64,000 bases of DNA from Perca fluviatilis. Taxonomy: Eukaryota > Chordata > Actinopteri > Perciformes > Percidae. Within the stretch, counting starts at the first letter, position 1. The number at the start of each line of letters is the position of its first letter. The notes below the pieces were generated by a model. It was not told the DNA's origin. It was given only the letters and a program-made list of their open reading frames with translations, and ran no database searches. The stretch covers positions 19,217,169 through 19,281,168 of the forward strand of contig NC_053126.1 of NCBI RefSeq assembly GCF_010015445.1, read 5' to 3'. This document shows, piece by piece, positions 47,433 through 58,072 of this stretch. The position numbers and the translations under genes are program-made.

Positions 47433-50400
47433 ATGGCAGACTTTCAACTGCGCGCATACCAGGAGGAAGTGGTTGAAAGGGCTCTTCGGAGAGAGAACGT
47501 AATCATTTGGCTGCCGACGGGAGGTGGAAAGACCCGTGCTGCTGTGTATGTGGCCAAAAAACACCTGGAGACCACGCCACGGGCTAAGGTGATGGTCCTG
47601 GTAAACAAGGTAGCCTACACAGAATGCACAGGACAGAATCATTTTCATAATACTAATAAAAAGACTGGATATTTTTACTACCAATGTGGCATACTACAAT
47701 GTGTGTTTTAATGTATTTTATACTGTAGGTTCACCTTGTAGACCAACATTACAACAAAGAGTTCAAGCCTCACCTGGGCAATGACTACACCCTGGTGGCA
47801 GTCAGTGGAGAGAGTGAGGAGAAGGACTTCTTTGGTCGAGTGGTACGGGACAACGACGTGGTCATCTGCACAGCACAGATCTTGTACAATGCCCTGACTA
47901 ACACGGAGGAAAACAAACATGTTGAGCTCTCAGGTCAGTGAAAGTGAGCTTATAAATCAATTATTATAATGCTGTGATGGCAAGGTGAATTCACGTGAGC
48001 TAGGTTTTCTAATTGAGTCAAATATAGAGATTGTACACATAATGCATCCATCCATGGTTGCTTACAGATATTACTCTACTGATAATCGATGAGTGTCACC
48101 ACACCCACAAGGACTCAGTCTACAACCAGGTGATGGCGTGCTACGTAGAGAAAAAGTTGAAAGGCGAACAACCATTGCCACAGATCCTCGGTCTCACTGC
48201 ATCACCGGGGACGGGGGGCGGGAGGACCCTGGATAAGGCTGTGGGGCATGTACTGCAGGTCAGTATTCACTCTGGGGTTTTACTGAATTTGTCACTAAAA
48301 TGAGCTGGTTTGTCGGATCTCCCACAAGTCGTTTCCTCATCATCTTTATCTCACTCTCAGATTTGTTCCAATCTGGACTCAGCCATAGTTTCAACAAAAA
48401 ACTATGTATCCGAGCTGAAGGAGAAAGTACCCAGACCACTCAAGAGTTTTGACATTGTGGAGAAAAGACTTCAGGTTAGTAAAAAAAAAATCACAAATGC
48501 TGTGGTAGACAGTAATGCATCCTGATAATTACTGTTAAACCCCAACTGACCTGACCTGGAGACATTGAGATAAATTTTAACAAACAAAAACTTTCAACAA
48601 GTTTAAAGATGTCATAATCACATAAAAAGTCTACATATAGTCATACAATCACAAAAAAATATTTTAGGATCCATTCGGTGATCATCTGAAGGGCATGATG
48701 CAGATGATCCATGAGTACATGGACCTTCCTCCAGACGTCAGACCGAGAGAGTGTGGCACACAAGAGTATGAGGCCGATGTAGTGGTACTAGAGCAGCGTG
48801 GTAAGAACCACTTTTATCTTTTGATCCTGTAATGGAATGTAGTGTTCACTTGCGATGGCTAGGAGAACACATTTGAGGCAAATTAAATGTAAATCAAATG
48901 TCTAGAGAAAGCAATGCTTCCGTTGATGTACGTACATAATTTGTGTATATTTGGATCAGGAGTAAGACAGGACAACAGACTGCTAGCACAATGTGCACTC
49001 CACCTCAGACAGTACAATGATGCCCTGCTCATCAATGACACCCTGCGAATGATGGATGCCTATCGCTCCCTAGAGGAGTTCTACATCACCAAGTTCATCA
49101 CAGCAATTGATGGAACAGACTTCTTCCTGGTGGGACTTTTCGAAGGTAGGAATCCAGAATGTTAAGTTACTTGTCTATTTGTATGCACATGATTTGTTTA
49201 TTTATGTTAAGCTTAAAATTCCCCACCATGCAAGCAATAATTAATATCTTTTTACACAGAGAATCAGGTGGAGCTGCAGAAATTGGCAAGAGACTCTCGC
49301 TATGAAAACCCGAAGATGGGCAAACTTGAGAGCACTCTGCTACAACAGTTTAGTCCAAATGTGAAATCAAAGGGGATCCTATTCAGCAAAACCCGTAAAA
49401 GCATCCACTGCCTAAAGGACTGGGTCCTCAACAATAAAGCCTTACAGGCAGCTGGCATCAAGGCAGACTTCCTCACTGGGTCTGGCAATGGTAGCACTTA
49501 CATGACACAGGTGTGTTTTATATACAATCTATGAGCTTTAAATCATCCCAATTCAGTAACAACTTATCTGTAGATATGTTTCTGTTTTGCATGACCTTAC
49601 CTTTTTCCTTGCAGAATGAGCAGGCGGACACGATCCGCAATTTCCGCGAAGGTACTCTCAACCTCCTGATCTCCACCAGTGTGGCTGAAGAAGGCCTTGA
49701 CATCCCTGAATGCAACCTGGTGGTACGCTATGGGCTGCTTACAAATGAGATTGCCCAGCAGCAGGCCAGCGGACGTGCCCGAGCGAAAGACAGCAAGTAT
49801 TCAGTGGTTGCCCAGACAGGGGGGCGGGAAGTGCAGAGGGAGCTTACCAATGAATATCTGGAAGAGCTGACAGGAAAAGCCATTGCTAAGGTCCAGGAAA
49901 TGAGCCTCAGAGAGTTTCGCACAAAGGTGAGGAGGGTGCGGCACTCTGTCCATCTTCATGGTTTACTCTCACTGCTTACTGTTTCTGCCATCACCTTTTG
50001 TCTTTCTTTGTCTCCAGATAACTGAGCTACAAACGGAGGCAGTTATTTGCAGGAAAATTGCAGAGAGCCGCAAAGTAGAGAAAAAGAGTCGCAACACTGC
50101 CGCTAGTGTCCAGCTCTTGTGTCGAAACTGTTTCAAGTCTGTGGCCACTGGCAGTGACATTAAACTTCTTGACAATCAGCACTTTGTCAACGTCAATCCC
50201 GACTTTAAGTGAGTTGAACTCTTTGTCATATAAGAATAAATGCAAAAGTATATTAAGGCTGAAGTCTTTACCGGCCTAATCGTGGCTTGTGTTTGCTCTC
50301 AGGAGACACTACAAAGTCGGTATGCAGGTGGTGCTAGAAAGGAGCTTTGAGGACTGGGAGCCCGGGTGTACAATTAATTGCAGCAACTGCAACAAGGTAC

Positions 50401-50714
50401 AGTGGGCCCTCTGCCAGATATAATTAAAAAAAAAAGACTCTGACCTGCTCAAGGCAGCTCGTCAACAGAGCTGATGTTGGTGCTCATGTTGGGGCGTGAG
50501 TTTTATTTTTTTTTTTTTAAATTCACAGGACTGGGGTTATGAGATGAAGTACAAGAAGGTTGCCCTGCTACCCAATCTTAAGATTAAGAACTTGGCCCTG
50601 GAAACTCCTCAAGGCAGGGTGACTGTAAAGAAGTGGAAGGATGTCCCTTTCACTGTTGAGGACTTCAGCTTGGCAGAATACTGCGAAGACAACTTCCCTG
50701 ACCTCTTCAATTGA
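47433..50714 (+). CDS. dhx58: RIG-I-like RNA helicase LGP2
   Basis: Cytosolic double-stranded-RNA-binding ATPase of the RIG-I-like receptor family; it lacks CARD domains and modulates MDA5 and RIG-I signalling. Exons: 47433-47609, 47729-47933, 48068-48258, 48361-48474, 48668-48800, 48960-49145, 49260-49510, 49615-49926, 50018-50208, 50303-50396, 50529-50714 (TGA); 2040 nt, 679 residues, nearly identical in length to human LGP2. It begins at the helicase without CARDs: [12 protein letters not shown] (Q-motif area), [10 protein letters not shown] (motif I), DECHH (motif II), [10 protein letters not shown] (motif III), [21 protein letters not shown] (motifs IV-V area) and [11 protein letters not shown] (motif VI). 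The carboxy-terminal regulatory domain has the zinc cysteines in LLCRNC and CSNC. The first coding exon starts at 47419, 14 bases before the ATG. Confidence 0.97.
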
Positions 50715-51194
50715 GACGCCAACAAGAGAGCTCTGTGTGAGGTTTCCCCCAACTTCACATGTACATTTTTATCTGTTTTTCCATTTCAGTCTATCGGGGT
50801 TAGATAGATCTGTGCTCATTTAAAGTGAACATCATTGTATTTTTAAGGAACACAAGGTTTTAAGCGATTCATTCCTTACATGCTTGCATTAATTTGTGCT
50901 GCCGGGCCAGTGAGGCGGCAGTGTGCTAACACCCCTTACATGCTCTTACATGATCATGCTTGAAATTAGCATGACAGCTTTGTTTATGCCCAAGGTCCTT
51001 ACTCCTTTTGCATGTGTTTGTGTGCATTTTCTCTGCTTCTTATCAAGTCAAGCACAGAAACAAGGCATACAATGAACTCTGCTGTAACATGAACCTTAAC
51101 CATCATGAACACTTGACATGTCATGAAGATGAATTCATGTCATGAAGAATGAACTGTCTTTTAGCTATTTTAAAACGTTTTTAAATGGCAACTA

Positions 51195-51350
51195 AATTTC
51201 CACAGTAGTATGTACAAGTATGTACATACTACTACTTACACAATAACGGCATACTGCATACACAGTATTATGTACATAGTATGTACATACTACTGTGTCT
51301 GCAGCATACAACTGTCTCTGCAGTATGCCATTATTGTGTAAGTACTAATC
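51195..51350. repeat. Nested inverted repeat (foldback) in dhx58 3' UTR
   Basis: CACAGTAGTATGTACA at the start is mirrored by GTACATACTACTGTG near 51297. ACTTACACAATAACGGCATA is mirrored by CATTATTGTGTAAGT near the end. Together they give a compact stem-rich structure, probably a MITE remnant. Confidence 0.7.
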
Positions 51351-51659
51351 TCAAATAATGTATGTAATTTATTTAAGCATTTTACAGGATATAGCCATTT
51401 TATTTTGTTGCTGTATACTATTTTATGACAAATAATTATGACCAATATAAATAAACAAACTAAATGGAAATACAAATAAAATAAAAACTTCTCTTGAAAA
51501 TGCCTAACAGATCTTTGTAATTATATTTGCATTTTTTTTTAACCACTAGGTGCCAGTGTTGGTTAGCCAATCAAGTCAGACACAATTTCTCTACCTCAGA
51601 CTTGCTGTAATAATCAGGTTGAGGAAGAGAAATGTGTAACTCTTCTCACACTCACCAAA

Positions 51660-51800
51660 CTTAGCTGATTTACCCTTGAGCAAGGCACGGTGTACCCAAA
51701 CTGCTTTACTACTTCACCAGTACAAGGTGGTTGGTTCCAGCCTGCAGATGTCTGTAGGTGACATCTGAAAAAGATACATTGTACTCAGTTGACAGTAAAG
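51660..51800. repeat. Possible SINE-derived fragment
   Basis: TTGAGCAAGGCACGGTGTAC and AAAGATACATTGTACTCAG recall the bodies of tRNA-derived fish SINEs. No tRNA head is visible, and the match is loose. Confidence 0.3.
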
Positions 51801-51985
51801 GGAATTAAGCATTTTCATGCATTATTTCTGTTTTATGAAACCGTTTATGTATGTTTAGGTAGAAGCATTGTATGCACTGAAAAAGATCCATGAAACCACA
51901 ATGTCGACAAGAGCCTTTTAAAATGTTATGTCGTGAAATATTTGAACTACTGCAGCTCACTATGCTGCTTCTGCATCATTGGATC

Positions 51986-51991
51986 AATAAA
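51986..51991 (+). terminator. Polyadenylation signal, probably of dhx58
   Basis: AATAAA in GGATCAATAAAGGG, followed by TTATGTATTTCAGC. It is the first canonical signal after the dhx58 stop that is not inside an obviously A-rich run. Confidence 0.45.
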
Positions 51992-53415
51992 GGGTTATGT
52001 ATTTCAGCTTGGATCATTTAACATCATCTACACAGTCTACATAGAGGTACAGATGTATTCGACTTGCAAATGATCATTTAACACACTGGCTTCAAAGATA
52101 CATTTTATTGCATAATAACTTTAGTTTCTCAGAACCTTCACAGCTTGATTTTAGCAATTCCCCAAAAGACAGAATTAGCCAGCTAATCACAGTATACAGT
52201 CTCTGCTGAAACTATTTAGAGCTTCATGTTGCTGCAGTGTTTACATACATGAATCAAGCTTGCTATACAGCAGAACAGCTTTAGCTATAATGAGCAGTTT
52301 CCAAAACAAACCCAGATTATGAAATTAAAGCAACTGGCCAGGAAACCATTAATTCCAGGCTGGCAGCTGTATTGGGTAGATTTACTTTTGACCCACATCA
52401 CATCTTTATGTGTATCTCTCGGCAAGAAATGATTAGGTCACCCTCACTGTGTCACATGAGCCGTAATCCTTTCAAATCTGGCAGAGCTGGAGTCAGTAGT
52501 GCTGTCATGGACGTAATCACACTAAAACAGGCTCTGTTCTGGTGTCATGCCTGATTCAGATTCAGGCAGGCGGACAGGAGTCGTACAGTGTATGATTTAC
52601 TCTGATCAGACTCAGGCTCTATAATCACCACTGATTACTTCCTTTTACTTCACAGCTCAACACCCCATGCATCGTAATTGCAATTAGCTCTCTTCTGAAA
52701 TTAAAGCAGCTTGGAGTAGTTGAGCAAAGGATGATAACATGGTGCGTGTGTGTGTGTGTAAATTTAGGTGATGCTACTCACATTTAGGGTTCTTGTCATC
52801 GGTATCTAGGACATACACATCTGTCTGTCTGTATGTGTCCCATTTAACAGGTAGGCCTACTATATAGGTCTGTTTCTCAATTCCTAGGTTTGGTGAGGGG
52901 AGGCATGTCTTACAGCTTGAGACTAGCGTAATTTAGGATTTTATTCATCTACAGACACAATGTCTGAAAATTCCAATATACAGGCAACTTACACAATTTG
53001 CTAAATCATAACATGGCTTTGTCCAATTCCTATTTCATTTAAAGTGTGAAAGCAAGATGGAGCTTTTCTGCATGTTTTAACAGAAGCAATAGGGATTCCC
53101 TACCTTTTGGGGCATGTTTAAACAAATGCTTAGTCAAGATTAGTCAAATAATTAACTAGTTGATCAACAGAAAATAACTTTTGATAAAGGGTTGTCATTT
53201 TTTCAAGCAAAACTTCCAAAACCTTGCTTGTTCCAGCTTCCAGGTAAATATCGGTTTTAAATTGTTTCATCACAAACAGGAAAGCTCCAATATGAATCCG
53301 GGTGTCGCCGTTAATGTGTGACTGACAATGTGTGGTCATTAGCCTAATTAGCTACGTGTTGGCTAATGGAGACAAGACATGACCTAAGGACCTGTGTGTT
53401 GTGTTGATATTTTAG
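51992..53415. other. Non-coding stretch, no gene seen
   Basis: Contains a short (GT) run near 52746-52759. No coding exon or RNA gene recognised. Confidence 0.45.
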
Positions 53416-53597
53416 CACTCTATGGCTCAACTATGCAAGAAAGACAACAGAGACCTATCAAGTTGGCTGGATTTTTCACAACAGAACACGATATATCCAG
53501 TGGGAATTTAAACTCAACATTTCAAACTGAGCTAAACTATTTCGTTAATGACGCGGCGCCGCGCGGCAGAGCCATTGTGGACGTTTGGTGGCACCAG
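53416..53597 (+). other. Candidate exon of an unrecognised gene
   Basis: An acceptor-like ATTTTAG at 53415 and a good donor CACCAG|GTGAGT at 53597 frame a segment that ends in a local CpG cluster (GACGCGGCGCCGCGCGG). It could be a first exon whose true start lies inside. A further candidate of 48 bases at 53771-53818 (ATGCAG before, CCAG|GTGTGT after) stays open in the frame reading VDVWWHQ from this one. I do not recognise the peptide. From human gene order the next gene could be of the znf385c area, but nothing here shows a zinc finger. Confidence 0.25.
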
Positions 53598-54291
53598 GTG
53601 AGTTTTTCCCAAATGAACTGCGAATTGGCAGCTTAGCTATAAGTTTTGCTTTTATAGCTGTAGGGTTACTTGTCTTCCTTAATATTTTAAATCCTCAAAT
53701 ACACACACGTAACAGAGAAACATAGGCCTACTAACTGACGTGTTTTGTTTTTTTTTCTCCATTCATGCAGAGTGTTGAATCAGTGACTCATGAGCAGTGG
53801 CCACTCAGGGTCTACCAGGTGTGTTAACGACCGTCTGTCAACCTAACTAACTTCGTATATACTGTCTATGGTCAAACGGAGGTTTCCTGTTGGATTGAAC
53901 ATGGTGAAGCGGCTTTGTAGTGTTGTTTTGATTTCGGATTGTTAAACGCTCATAGCCTACTCATCTGACTAAAACACAAAGTTTCTCAGGCCAGAGAATA
54001 ATCCACCAAAAAAAAAAAACATCAACCGTGAGACTCATGACAGGTCGCAATACTATTCTTAATGAGTCACTCAAGGTAACAGATTAAGTGGCCTTAATCA
54101 AATAAATTGATGAATATATAAATTAATCTACATGCATGCATAAATTAGCAAATAAGCACCCTATAAAAAGTGTTCGCGACCATTGGCAATTTATTCGCAG
54201 TCAGTTAAAATGGCAGAAATATTACTGAATACCTCTTAGGAATTATGTTTAGTCAGCTTTGGCTATAAAAGAACAAACTCACACGTGTCGA

Positions 54292-54602
54292 TAGAGCTTG
54301 GTGATATGGAAAAAATCAAATATCACGATATTTTTGAACAAATACATCAATGCCGATATTGTATTGTATATTGGGTTGACTACTGGTGCTTTCACAAAAT
54401 ATTAACACAGTGGGTTTTGATGAATAATCACTAATAGTGTGGATACAATGACTAAGTGATAGACAAATTATAAAACTAGTTTTACAGCTAGTAACCAGGA
54501 AAAGACAACACTTGTGTCATATCACGATATTACGATATCCAAGACGATATTCAGCCTCATAATAACTATGTCGATATAATATCGATATATTGCCCAGCCC
54601 TA
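54292..54602. mobile_element. hAT-like MITE with near-perfect target duplication
   Basis: It starts TAGAGCTTGGTGATATGG and ends ATATATTGCCCAGCCCTA, an inverted pair common in fish. The 8 bases outside are CGTGTCGA on the left and AGTGTCGA on the right, 7 of 8 alike. CGATAT words fill the ends. No coding capacity. Confidence 0.8.
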
Positions 54603-55399
54603 AGTGTCGACATACATTTGTATTAATACAAGTGAACAATGAAATTAAGGCAATACCCCTAAACCGGCATTCTTCATTATACAACGTGAACAAATGCAGA
54701 TGAAATACACTTTGTACACGATCCACCATTATTCCAAACATCTAATTTCCTTTGCCTTTTTAAATAAGGAAATGATGTAAGCAGTCTGTGCATAAAATAA
54801 GTATGGTGAGACAACATGTATAGGAGTGGACTACAAAGCCCATCACTAGGTCAATTTCCTGGCTGCAGACAGAAGTCACACCTGTTAGGCCAGTGTCACA
54901 CATGAAGCAACACACTTATATTGTCAACAGTTTTTAACACATGCAACAGTTGCTTCCTGATTGTGTAGTCGATACACTTGTCGGGGATTGTCTTTGGTGC
55001 TGATGATGAATCAATTAATTTTCAAGGTGACCGAGATGGTGCAATATGATCTTTTATTCAAACTGTAAAGATCTGAGCTAATTCTGCAGAGTCAAATGGA
55101 AGTTATTACAGCGTATCTGAGTCCAGGACACAGAAACAGACAGACACAAATATATCATGCAGTACAGTGAGCCGGTCCCCAGATTTCCTCTGGGACCGGT
55201 CTGCTTGTCAGCCAGCTGCTTGTGTTGTCTGAGAGCTTGCTGTGTTGCTTGTCGGCCCTCTTGTCGAGGCGATAGGACTTCACAGTCTCTATTCTCATGG
55301 CGACAGCAGTGGATCATGTTACTTTTAGTGACAAGATAGGTGATGACATTTTGCATTGTCCTACTGTATGTTGTTATGTCACCTGTGCCTTATTTGTAG

Positions 55400-55455
55400 T
55401 TCAAAGTGGTCATCAAGCTGCCGCCCAGCCCCAGCCTGTGTGGTTTGGAGGGAGG
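55400..55455 (+). other. Weak exon candidate
   Basis: TTTGTAG before and GAGG|GTGGGT after enclose 56 bases with GC-rich third positions, reading FKVVIKLPPSPSLCGLEG in one frame. The codon pattern stands out from the AT-rich surroundings. There is no family match that I can name, and a chance occurrence is quite possible. Confidence 0.18.
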
Positions 55456-56584
55456 GTGGGTATCTTTGACGTTTCTGTTTTGTAATGTTATTTGTCCTCT
55501 TTTGGGGGACTTGTTATTTGTCCTCTTGTGTCTTGGCTGCCATCAAAAAGCTACCGCATTATTTCAAGATGCAAAGTATTTTAGATTTTACACAGAACAT
55601 TCCTTTCTACATTTTAATTTCATGGTGCGTTCCTTTTTATCGCCCAGATGCTTGAAAACATGTTTGTTTATTTTTAGGGCAACATGAAAGCAATTATAGT
55701 ACGCAAAGGGTACATCTTTGTAATCGCACATTTCCTTTGATTTAGGATGTCCCTCTCTGAAGTGGACTGGATCTTTGGTGTTGGTGCCGGGGCGAGAGTT
55801 ACCCCAGCCTATTTCATGCTTTATTATAGAGCAGATAAAAGAGGCGCTGGTCTTTGCTGTCTGCCACTTTGTGGCTGGGCTTTAGTCTGCTCCTCGCTAT
55901 CTTGTCCCTTTCTTCCTTTTGACAGAACTCACTGCTAGATTATTAGAGTCTAAACTCAAGGGTGAACTCCCAATAAGTTCTTCATCCAGATCTTTGACTA
56001 CCCTGGACATTATTCAACTGTTTCACTGGCAAAAGAATTCACTGTTAAAACTCAAAACAAATGCAGCTCTCTGTTTTATTCCATAAAACATTATGACATA
56101 TCAGCAGTATAAATATAAGCGCTCACATCAAAATGCCTGGGAGAAGTAGACACTGTTGACAGAGTTATGTTCGTTAGTAATCATAGTGCTTCAGTTATTT
56201 ATTGTAAGTGTTTGTCCGTGTGCATAGTTGTGTGTGTAGGTTGGTTTGGTTTGGACTAAAATAAATGTGTCCGTCTGTCCCCCTTTCTCTGTCTCTGCCA
56301 TTGACTTCAGTTTGTGTCACTCTAATCCCTGTTATTAATCCATGTTGAGTCATTCAGGCTGGTGGGGATTATTGTGGACTTGTATGACAGCCCACAGTTT
56401 TTTATTTACCCCTCTCTACGCTGACCACTGGAGGATGATGATTCAGTGCGGCCTTGTTTGCATGTATGTGTGACGGATGTGAGGTTAACAGAATTAATTC
56501 AAATCAACAGAAAAGTCTTTTACTTTGACCAAGAGAAAGTGGTGCTGTAATAATAAATTGATCAAAACAAATGTAATATTGAGC

Positions 56585-56826
56585 AGAAACAATCAGGTGA
56601 TCGACAGATATTAATAAATCATTATTTAATCAACTATGCTGAAACATATCTTTGGGCTTTGGACTCCTGGTCGCACAAAACAAGTCATTTTAAGTCATTG
56701 CCTTGGGCTCTGGGGATTAATTGTGACTAATATTTTCACTATTTTCTGACAATGATTAACTGATTAATATCAAGAAAATAGTTGGCAGTTTAAACGATAA
56801 TAAAAATAATTGCTAGTTGCAGCCCT
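56585..56826 (-). repeat. CTGCAACTA-type repeat, reverse orientation
   Basis: It ends GCTAGTTGCAGCCCTACT, the reverse complement of the usual AGGGCTGCAACTA start, preceded by ATTGTGACTAATATTTTCAC-type text. Related to the copy at 31930-32330. Confidence 0.65.
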
Positions 56827-56839
56827 ACTTAACGCCATT

Positions 56840-57857
56840 AAAGGAGTACTTCCCTCAAAATGACCGTATAATTAATTGGAGTATTTCCTTGAATTTTTGA
56901 AGGGAACTTTGGTTTTGTCGTATTACTCAATGGTGAACGGAGAACCAAAAACCCTGGAACGCGTTGATACATTGAAGTAATAGGGGGCTGCATTTAACAG
57001 CAAAACGTAATCAAAACTTCAGTTTACAAACTCTTAAACAAATCGTGCAGTATTATCCAGGTCTCGTTTATCCAGTCATACGCTTAGCACTTTGCAAACA
57101 CATGCATTCACTTATAACACTCAAATAGTCTGCTTCTCGTCCGGACTTGAATGAACAAGTAGTGCGCCTGCGCAAGCGTCTCAGATGAGTAGCGGAAGTG
57201 ATGTAAATATTAAGTGTTTTAGGGAAATTGCATGTATTTGGGAAGGTCTGAGCATGCGACTGGATGAATAAGACTTATGCTACGTTTACACGTGGCCGGC
57301 TATTTTCATAAGCGGACATTTCAACCTCTGTTTTCAGAAAAGTGTTCGTTTATATGTACCCGTGTATATATGCCGTCAATGCAGTCAAGAGCACGCCAGA
57401 CCTGTAGGTGGCAGTGTAACGAGAAACTCAAGCTCACGTTAGCCAATCAGAATCCCGACAATAGCAACAACAGCAACCAATCACGTCCTCTTTCTCTCTC
57501 TTGGCTGCCTAAACCTCCGTTTGTCTCAGTTTACATGCAAACGTGCAAACGAAGTTTTCCAAAATCTCCACTTTGGCCGGAGTTTTTAGAAATAATCGTT
57601 TTCTGTGATTAAAAACAGGGTTTTCGTGTAAATGAGAGGCCAAACCGCAGGAAAATATCTGCGTCTTCCCTTCGTGTAAACGGGGCCTTAGATTATACGG
57701 AGTTGTTTGTAAACAAAGGTTATGATATGGTTTGCTGTTAAATTTGGTCCCCTATTACTTCAATGCATTAAGACTTTGTTGATTCTCCGCTCACTGTGGA
57801 GGCATGTGACAAAACCAAAGTTTTTGAGTCATTTTGAGGGAGAATTATTCCTTTTAG
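56840..57857. mobile_element. Long foldback element interrupted by a second element
   Basis: The left arm (about 56840-57005) and the right arm (about 57720-57857) are inverted copies with the same order of landmarks: TTCCCTCAAAATGA / TCATTTTGAGGGAGAA, AACTTTGGTTTTGTC / GACAAAACCAAAGTT, CGGAGAA / TTCTCCG, CATTGAAGTAATAGGGG / CCCCTATTACTTCAATG, and TTTAACAGCAAA / TTTGCTGTTAAA. Most of the loop is a different repeat. No transposase frame in either. Confidence 0.85.
57279..57691. mobile_element. Repeat nested in the foldback loop
   Basis: It begins GCTACGTTTACACGTGGCC and ends TTCGTGTAAACGGGGCCTTA, a roughly inverted pair that I recognise from fish repeats. It encodes a short open frame without domain character. 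Its position inside the loop shows that it arrived after the foldback element, or that both moved as one unit. Confidence 0.65.
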
Positions 57858-57939
57858 GTAATTTATCAAGTTAATCATGTTTTGTATCTATTGTGAATTG
57901 AATATATTTTAAGTTTATATTGTTGGATAAAAAATAATA

Positions 57940-58072
57940 ATTTAAAGACCTTCTAAAACATGCCATGGTTTACTATTTTCTGTTCACTATTTTACTTTTT
58001 ACAGACTAAATGATTAATTGGTAAAATACTTGTTAGATTAACCAGTAACAGAAATAATTGTTAGTTGCAGAC
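57940..58072 (-). repeat. CTGCAACTA-type repeat fragment, reverse orientation
   Basis: It ends GAAATAATTGTTAGTTGCAG and follows ACAGACTAAATGATTAATTG, as in the copy at 56585-56826. Truncated. Confidence 0.55.

Larger units (their letters stand above)
50715..51991 (+). other. dhx58 3' UTR
   Basis: No gene. The likely end is AATAAA at 51986-51991. A palindromic segment lies inside at 51195-51350. The UTR would be about 1.3 kb; a shorter form cannot be excluded. Confidence 0.5.
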
